Shown here: positions 1 to 5,200 of the stretch, one piece after another | Numbering within the stretch: the stretch's first letter is position 1 | How the letters are laid out: every line of letters begins with the position of its first letter | Source of the DNA: an uncultured bacterium | GTDB taxonomy: Bacteria > Chloroflexota > Anaerolineae > JACIWP01 | Assembly: GCA_903872005.1 (NCBI GenBank) | Contig: CAIQJD010000558.1 | Span: 1-8,865 of the forward strand | Direction of reading: 5' to 3' | Length of the DNA stretch: 8,865 nucleotides | Program-made: the position numbers and the translations under genes | The notes under the pieces: generated by a model | What the model was told of the DNA's origin: nothing | The model's input: the letters and a program-made list of their open reading frames with translations, nothing else | Database searches by the model: none

Positions 1-505
1 GCCGGCGGCGCGCCTCGACCGTGATCTGCGCGGCCAGGGCCTCGGCCGGCAGGCCGGCCAGATCCACCAGCGTTTCCGCCAGCCGCGTCGGCCAGCGCCG
101 GCGCAGGATGGCCGCCACGCTCTGCCGGCCGGCCGCCGCGCCGCCGGCCACGTAGCCGGTGGAGAAGGCCATCTGCAGGTTGTACCCGCCAGTATCGCCG
201 GCCAAATCGAGCAGCTCCCCCACGATGTACAGGCCGGCAACCTTGTGCGATTCCAGCGTGCGCGGATCCACTTCTCTCAAGTCCACCCCGCCGGCCGTGA
301 CCATCGCCTCGCGCGCCGGCCGCGCCCGGCGCACCGTCAGGCGCAGGCCGCACAGCCGCGCCAACAGCCGGCGGCGCTCCTCGACCGTGAGCTGCGCTGC
401 CAGGCTCTCGGCCGGCAGGCCGGCCAGCTCCACCAGCGTTTCCGTCAGCCGAGTTGGCCAGCGCCGACGCAGGATGGCCGCCACGCTCTGCCGGCCGGCC
501 GCCGC
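1..505 (-). repeat. Head-to-tail in-frame duplication, 366-bp period, inside the flavoprotein gene
   Basis: Bases 1-139 match bases 367-505 with 10 mismatches over 139 positions (about 93% identity), at an offset of exactly 366 bp or 122 codons. The first unit therefore covers residues 300-421 and the second starts at residue 422 with no spacer. The second unit runs off the window. Both copies begin with AAGRQSVAAILRRRWPTRL in the protein. Both junctions carry the same GC-rich stretch around CGGCCGGCCGGCAGAG, which could have served as the recombination site. No stop codon lies between the copies. Some mismatches change residues (Thr/Ala, Glu/Asp, Leu/Ile), so the copies have diverged and are not a trivial read-stacking error. 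Confidence 0.9.
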
Positions 506-1402
506 CAGCTCGGCCCGCAGCCGCGCGTCCGCTTCGTCGGCGCGCCAGTCGGGCAGCAGGTTGAGGGCGATCTCGACCGGGCCGGCTTCCAGCGCCGCGA
601 CGACCGCGCCGCTCAGGTTGAGAATGGCCGGCCCGGAAAGGCCGAAATGGGTGCAGAGGATTTCGCCGCGCCGTTTGGCGACCGGCTTTCCGTTCGCCAG
701 GGCCGTCGCGCCGGCGTCGGGCAGGGCGAGGCCAGAGAGCCGGCGCGGCCATTCCTCGGCAATTTCCAGGGGGATCAGCGCCGGCCGCAGCGGATGCACC
801 GTATGGCCGGCCGCTTCCAGCCAGGCGAAGCCGTCGCCGGTCGAGCCGGTCTGGGGGTAGGAGACGCCGCCGGTCGCCAGGATCACGGCCCGCGCCGGCT
901 GCGCGCCGGCGGCCAGGCGCACGCCGGCGATGCTGCCGTCTTCGATCAGCAGCCCCAGCGCCGGCTGTTGGAGCGCCAGGGTCGCGCCGCCGGCGCGCGC
1001 GTAGCGCTCCAGCGCGGCGAGCACGTCGTCGGAGCGGTCAGAGCCGGGGAAGATGCGTCCGTCGGCTTCGGCCCGCGTGGGGACGCCGAGCCGGCCGAGG
1101 AGCGCCAGGAGGTCGTCGCGGAAGAAGCGCCCGAAAGCATTACGCAGGAAGACGCCGGCCGGCCCGTAGGCGGCCAGGAAGGTTTCCTGGGGAGCGGCGT
1201 TGCTGAGGTTGCAGCGGCCGCCGCCGGCCAGGCGCAGCTTGGCCCCGATGCGCGCGGTCTTTTCTAATAACAGAGTGGAAGCGCCCAGTTCGGCGGCGCG
1301 CCCGGCGGCCAACAGGCCGGCCGCGCCGGCGCCGACGACGATTACATCGAAGGGAGATGTGGTGGGGGGAAAGGGATGGTCGTGCACCTCTCGTTGTTCC
1401 AT
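1..1402 (-). CDS. FAD-dependent oxidoreductase, HI0933/BaiN family (3' end outside window, internally duplicated)
   Basis: Seen: the frame read down from ATG 1402 stays open to base 1 (467 codons). A dinucleotide-binding Rossmann motif lies at residues 22-30 (VVGAGAAGL), followed by GGGRCNLSN at 60-68, the ATGGVSYPQTGSTGDGF segment, GEILCTHFGLSGPAIL, and GELLDLAGDTGGYNLQ ending near 410. These in order are the hallmarks of the HI0933-like flavoproteins (Pfam PF03486; often annotated 'aminoacetone oxidase family' or BaiN). They are soluble FAD enzymes whose substrate here cannot be told from sequence. The family usually ends soon after the GGYNLQ motif, at about 400-420 residues. This one instead runs on into a second copy of its own residues from 300. 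Start choice: the only in-frame start codons before the Rossmann strand are ATG 1402 and GTG 1387. Both lie inside the SRP RNA 3' end and neither has a good ribosome-binding site. The gene is probably cotranscribed from the SRP RNA promoter (inference). Confidence 0.9.
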   Translation of the reverse strand, partial: MEQREVHDHPFPPTTSPFDVIVVGAGAAGLLAAGRAAELGASTLLLEKTARIGAKLRLAGGGRCNLSNAAPQETFLAAYGPAGVFLRNAFGRFFRDDLLALLGRLGVPTRAEADGRIFPGSDRSDDVLAALERYARAGGATLALQQPALGLLIEDGSIAGVRLAAGAQPARAVILATGGVSYPQTGSTGDGFAWLEAAGHTVHPLRPALIPLEIAEEWPRRLSGLALPDAGATALANGKPVAKRRGEILCTHFGLSGPAILNLSGAVVAALEAGPVEIALNLLPDWRADEADARLRAELAAAGRQSVAAILRRRWPTRLTETLVELAGLPAESLAAQLTVEERRRLLARLCGLRLTVRRARPAREAMVTAGGVDLREVDPRTLESHKVAGLYIVGELLDLAGDTGGYNLQMAFSTGYVAGGAAAGRQSVAAILRRRWPTRLAETLVDLAGLPAEALAAQITVEARRR

Positions 1403-1646
1403 AGCCCCTGACTTACCGTTGCCGCCTGGCTCGGATCAGGCAGCCCTGCGGCGCCCGAAAGTGGCCCCTTACCGTTGCTTCCTTCCGGACCTGGCGGGGT
1501 TCGAGGCTTTTCGCCGCGCAAGACCCAATCTTCATCGCCCGACGACAGGGCAGTCTCAACGGCATCTGGCCCTCGGAGAGGGATTCGATCCCGCATGTAG
1601 CGGATTTCGGGTACAGGGAACCGCTAGCTCCCCATCTAGCACGACC
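1378..1646 (-). ncRNA. ffs: Signal recognition particle RNA, large bacterial type (with Alu domain)
   Basis: This is the RNA scaffold of the SRP, which binds Ffh and targets nascent membrane and secreted proteins. The invariant domain IV hairpin, CCAGGTCCGGAAGGAAGCA with its GGAA tetraloop, is at 1494-1476. The 5' portion contains the Alu-domain signature: a GCTAG/CTAGC hairpin with a GGGGA loop near 1621-1640, then CCCTGTACCCG. It resembles the Bacillus subtilis scRNA (about 271 nt) almost element by element, including the downstream GCAGGGCTGCCTGATCCGAG and the GGTGCACG near the 3' end. The ends are set by a perfect 8-bp terminal helix, GGTCGTGC (1646-1639) with GCACGACC (1385-1378), giving 269 nt. 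Internal helices also pair: 1512-1517 with 1448-1453, and 1557-1563 with 1415-1421. The 3' strand overlaps the first codons of the flavoprotein gene. No T-tract terminator follows. Confidence 0.95.
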
Positions 1647-1652
1647 GCTGAC

Positions 1653-1681
1653 AGTGTACAGGAGGGAGGAGGATTTGTCAA
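1653..1681 (-). promoter_or_regulatory. Sigma-70-type promoter of the SRP RNA
   Basis: On the minus strand there is a perfect -35 box TTGACA (1681-1676), a 17-nt spacer, and a -10 box TACACT (1658-1653). The predicted start, 7 nt past the -10, is G1646. That is exactly the first base of the terminal SRP RNA helix, so promoter and RNA end support each other independently. A strong constitutive promoter fits a housekeeping RNA. Confidence 0.85.
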
Positions 1682-1733
1682 ACCGGATGTAGCCTAACCG
1701 TCGGACAAAGGTCAGGTTTGCCGGCCGGCTTTG

Positions 1734-1742
1734 TGCTATGAT
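1734..1742 (+). promoter_or_regulatory. Extended -10 promoter for the SWIM protein gene
   Basis: TGCTATGAT is a TGn extension plus a near-consensus -10 box (TATGAT, 1737-1742). It lies about 29 nt upstream of the ATG at 1771 and predicts a start near 1749 with a leader of about 22 nt. No convincing -35 box is at the right distance, which is common with extended -10 promoters. It is divergent from the SRP RNA promoter, so the two share the short region 1647-1770. Confidence 0.55.
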
Positions 1743-1770
1743 AGGGGCAGAACTCGTGAGAGGAGGGGCC

Positions 1771-2010
1771 ATGCTATCAGATCGGATCAACAAGGTCGAG
1801 AAAGCTCGCCAGTACGTGACTGAAACCGAGCGTTTCACCATTACTGGAGACCGAGCGGTGGTCCGCGGCGATCATGGCAGCTACACCCTGGCGCGCCGGC
1901 TCAATGCCTGGGCCTGCGATTGCGACTATTGCCGGCGCAATGGCTGGTGCGCCCACACGTTGGCCGTCGAGTGGTTTCTGGGGGAACGGCCGCACGTCTC
2001 GGAAAACTAG
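1771..2010 (+). CDS. Small stand-alone SWIM zinc-finger protein
   Basis: A 79-residue soluble protein. Residues 38-68 fit the SWIM zinc-finger pattern (CxC...CxH; Pfam PF04434): Cys49, Cys51, Cys60 and His62, within YTLARRLNAWACDC and WCAHTLAVEWFL. An extra Cys54 lies inside the loop. SWIM fingers normally bind DNA or protein as parts of larger proteins such as SWI2/SNF2-associated factors and MuDR transposases. Here the finger, preceded by about 37 residues of charged sequence, is nearly the whole protein. ATG 1771 was chosen because AGGAGG (1761-1766) sits just upstream. The in-frame ATG at 1738 lies inside the -10 box and cannot be in the message predicted from that promoter. No partner is suggested by the neighbours, and the molecular role is unknown. 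Confidence 0.82.
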   Translation: MLSDRINKVEKARQYVTETERFTITGDRAVVRGDHGSYTLARRLNAWACDCDYCRRNGWCAHTLAVEWFLGERPHVSEN

Positions 2011-2028
2011 ACGCCCAGGATGGCGTCT
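2009..2028 (+). terminator. Short stem-loop overlapping the SWIM gene stop codon
   Basis: AGACGCC (2009-2015) pairs perfectly with GGCGTCT (2022-2028) around the loop CAGGAT. The stem starts within the TAG stop codon. It has no following T-run, so termination is only a possibility. It may instead protect the message 3' end. Confidence 0.35.
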
Positions 2029-2053
2029 CATCCACAATCGCATAGCAACAACG

Positions 2054-2087
2054 GCAAGCTCCACGCAAGGCATCGCGTGGAGCTTGC
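2054..2087. terminator. Perfect 13-bp stem-loop, possible terminator without T-tract
   Basis: GCAAGCTCCACGC (2054-2066) and GCGTGGAGCTTGC (2075-2087) are exact reverse complements around the 8-nt loop AAGGCATC. The hairpin lies between the SWIM gene and the next promoter, where a terminator is expected. Neither strand shows a clear T-run after it, so a factor-dependent or hairpin-only terminator is the best guess. It could also be an element of a structured RNA or a protein-binding site. Confidence 0.45.
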
Positions 2088-2184
2088 GCGTGCCGGCCGG
2101 TCAGTCATACCCCTCTAAGCCGGCCGCTTGCCCTCTATGGCGCTTCGCACGCTGGCTGTCAATGCCGGCGCGACTCGGCCCGAC

Positions 2185-2213
2185 TTGACCTGCTTCCCTG
2201 TTTCATCTAAAAT
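2185..2213 (+). promoter_or_regulatory. Sigma-70-type promoter of the large membrane protein gene
   Basis: TTGACC (2185-2190), a 17-nt spacer and TAAAAT (2208-2213) form a near-consensus promoter. It predicts transcription from about G2220, giving a leader of about 44 nt before ATG 2264. The locally AT-richer sequence stands out from its GC-rich surroundings. It probably drives this gene and the two closely spaced genes after it. Confidence 0.75.
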
Positions 2214-2263
2214 ATGCTGGTCTTTGCCCTTAACCCTGTGCTGCGAAAGGTAATGGCTATCGC

Positions 2264-5200
2264 ATGGAGTTTTCACAGCGCCTATCACGCTTCTTGCGCT
2301 CCCAGCCGGCAATCTGGCTGCTGCTTGTCCTGATCCTGCTCGTCGCGGCCGGCTTCCGCTTCTACGGGTTGGACTGGGACGGACAGATGGACGCCAATCC
2401 GCACCCGGATGAGCGCCATCTGGCGAATACGATGAGCCACGTCTCGCTCCCCTGGCCGCCCAACTGGCGCAATCTGCTGAACCCGGCGGTCTCGACGCTC
2501 AACCCGCGCCGGGTCAACCCCGAAGACGCCGGCGGCGGCCACTACGACCTGGCCTATGGCACCCTGCCGGTCTATCTGTATCGCTTCCTGGAATCAGTCT
2601 TGCCCGGCGCCGGCGGCTCCTATGACCGTTTCTTTGCCATCGGACGCATCTCCACGGCAATCATGTCGCTGCTGACCTTATTCTTGATCTTCCTGATTGG
2701 CCGGCGCGTGTTCGGGCCGCGCGCCGGCTTGTTGGCCGCCGCGTTCTTTGGCCTGGCCGTCACCGACATCCAGCTCTCACACTTCATGACCGTAGACGCC
2801 GCGCTGACCCTCTTTGCCGCGGCGACGCTCTATTTTGGGACGCGCCTGGCCGCGAGCCGGCGCTGGTACAACGCCCTGCTCATGGGCCTGATGGTCGGGT
2901 TTGGCATGGCCTGCAAGGTGAGCGGCCTGACCCTGGGGGCTGCCATCCTCGCCGTCGGCATCCTCGTCTTCGTGATGCCCGATGCGGCCGGCCGCCGCAC
3001 CCCCTGGCGCAGCGCCCTGCTGTTGGTCGCCTTGGCCGGCGCTGGCGTCGTCCTCGGGTTCGGCATCTTCGAGTTCTATGTGTTCCTCGACCCGCAGACC
3101 TATCTGAAGGCGATTGGCAGTCAGGCCGAGATGGTTTCCGGGGCAGCGGACTGGCCTTTCACGCGCCAGTATGTCAATACGCCGCCGTACCTCTATCACC
3201 TGGATAATCTGGCCCGTTGGGGCCTGGGCTGGCCGCTGACCATCGCCGCGCTGGCCGGCTTCTTCGCCGGCGTCGTCTATCTCCTCTACGTCTTTTTCTT
3301 CCGACCTGGCCGGCCCCTGGGCGAGAAGTTCACCTTCCTGGCCGGCCTTGGCGTGTCGTTGCGCGACCGCCCGTCGCGTTGGGGGCTGTTCTTGCTGCTG
3401 GCCTGGGGCCTGCCCTACTTCATCCAGATTGGGCGCTACACGGTCAAGTTCGTGCGCTATATGCTCCCCCTGGCGCCGGTTTTGTGTCTGTTGGCCGGCT
3501 GGTTCGTGGCGCTTTTGGCCGGCTGGGCGCGCCGGCGCATCCTGCACGCTGGCGCTGCCGCGGAGCCGAGCGGCGTGCGCCGGCATCTGGAACGGCTGGG
3601 CGCGGCCTGGGCGCTGGATCGGCGCGCCATGGGGGGCCTCGTCTACGCGCTCCTTGTCGCCATCGTGTTGGTCCCCACGGCGCTGTGGGCCTTCGCCTTT
3701 AGCCGCATCTACAGCCGGCCGCATCCCTGGGCGCAAGCCTCGCGCTGGATCTATGCCAACGCGCCGGCCGGCTCGGTCTTCACCGAAGAGGTGTGGGACG
3801 ATTCGCTGCCGGTGGGCCTGTCTAAAGAGGGGTTAGATCGGGGGCGTTTCAACTATCGCAACGTCTCCATGAACATCTATCACGATATGTCTCCCGACGA
3901 GAAGCTCAAGCATCTCGCGGCGGCATTGAATCAGGCCGACTACGTCGTTCTGGCGACGGCGCGTTTGTATGGGGCGGTGCGCCGGCTCCCCTGGCGCTAT
4001 CCGGTCGAGATTCGCTACTACGAGCTGCTCTTCGAGGGCAAGTTGGGCTTCGAGCTGGCCTACTCGGCGACATCGTATCCCAGCCTGTGGGGCAAAGCCT
4101 TCGTGGATGACGCCGCCGACGAGAGCTTCAGCGTCTACGATCATCCGAAAGTATTGATCTTCCGCAAGACACAGACGTTGAGCGAAGCGGATTTCCGCCG
4201 GCTCTTCGGCGATGTCTTGCAAGCCAAGCCGCTGGTGCGGCGCGACCTGGACGATCCGGCGGTCGAGCTGCCAACGCCGGCCTACCAGCAGTCGTTGATG
4301 CTGGATCAGCCGGTGGATCAATTGCCGGCCGTCGAAGACTGGGCCTGGAACCGCTGGGCCAATTCGGGCACACTGCCGGCGACGCTGATCTGGCTCGTCG
4401 GGCTGCTGTTGATCGGCGCGGCAACCTGGCCTCTGGCGGCCGTCCTTTTCCCGACCTTTCCGGAGAAGGGGGCGCTGCTGGCGCGCCCATTGGGTCTGAT
4501 GCTGGTCGCCTATTTGACTTGGCTGCCGGCGAGCCTGGGCCTCTGGCGCTATACCGTCTGGGCCGTCCTGGCGGCGCTCCTCTTGACGGCGCTGCTCTCC
4601 TTCGGCGCGGCGCGCTGGCGGAAGCTCGATGTGCGCCAGCTTTGGCGCAGCCGGCGCAAGGACATCCTGATTGGCGAGGCGGTCTTCCTGGCCGGCTTCT
4701 TCATCTTCCTGCTCATCCGCATTGCCAATCCCGACATCTGGCATCCGGTGCGCGGCGGCGAGAAGCCCATGGAGTTCGGCTTCCTGAATGCGATCTTGCG
4801 TAGCCCGTCCATGCCGCCCTTTGACCCCTTCTTCTCGGACGGCTACATCAACTACTATTACTATGGCCTGTATGCCGTCTCGACGCTCATCAAGCTGACC
4901 GGCATCCGCTCTTCCATCGCCTTCAATCTCATTATCCCGACCCTGGCGGCGATGACCCTGGGCGGAGCGTTCTCCGTGGTCTGGGCGCTGACCGGCCGGC
5001 GGCTATGGGCCGGCGCGGCCAGCCTCTTCGTCACGCTGATTGGCAATCTGGCCGGCGCGGGGCAAATCCGCGGGCGCGGCGGCCTGGGCGAGGCGCTCAA
5101 TTCCTTGCAGACCCTGGCCGACGCCGGCCAACGCAACACCGCGGCCGGCTTGTTCCAGGGCTTCTTCCGCTGGATCGGCGGCATGCGCCTTCCGTTACGC

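Larger units (their letters stand above)
2011..2263. other. Intergenic region without a gene
   Basis: No reading frame here has a ribosome-binding site or a recognisable product. The stretch holds most of the short stop-codon hairpin, the 13-bp hairpin, several GCCGGC copies (near 2093, 2119 and 2164), and the promoter at 2185-2213 followed by a leader of about 44 nt to the next gene. No riboswitch or leader peptide was recognised. Confidence 0.6.

Noticed and set aside
245..1267. A 340-codon plus-strand frame, and an overlapping 233-codon frame from 159
   Set aside because: Both are shadows of the flavoprotein gene on the minus strand. Their Arg/Ala/Gly-rich products match nothing, while the minus strand has complete FAD-binding motifs.
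1705..1734. Inverted repeat ACAAAG...CTTTGT around a GCCGGCCGGC core upstream of the SWIM gene, as an operator
   Set aside because: The arms are only 6 bp and 18 nt apart, and the core is the palindrome that is abundant everywhere in this window, so chance is a sufficient explanation.
1200..1841. Open frames crossing 1403-1650 on both strands (for example plus 1200-1697 and minus 1413-1841)
   Set aside because: They run through the SRP RNA and its promoter. The RNA has strong structural and sequence support, and these frames have no ribosome-binding site.
2253..2263. ATG at 2253 as an alternative start for the large membrane protein
   Set aside because: It has better spacing from AAAGG but is out of frame with the 1802-codon gene. 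No in-frame start exists upstream of 2264 within the leader.
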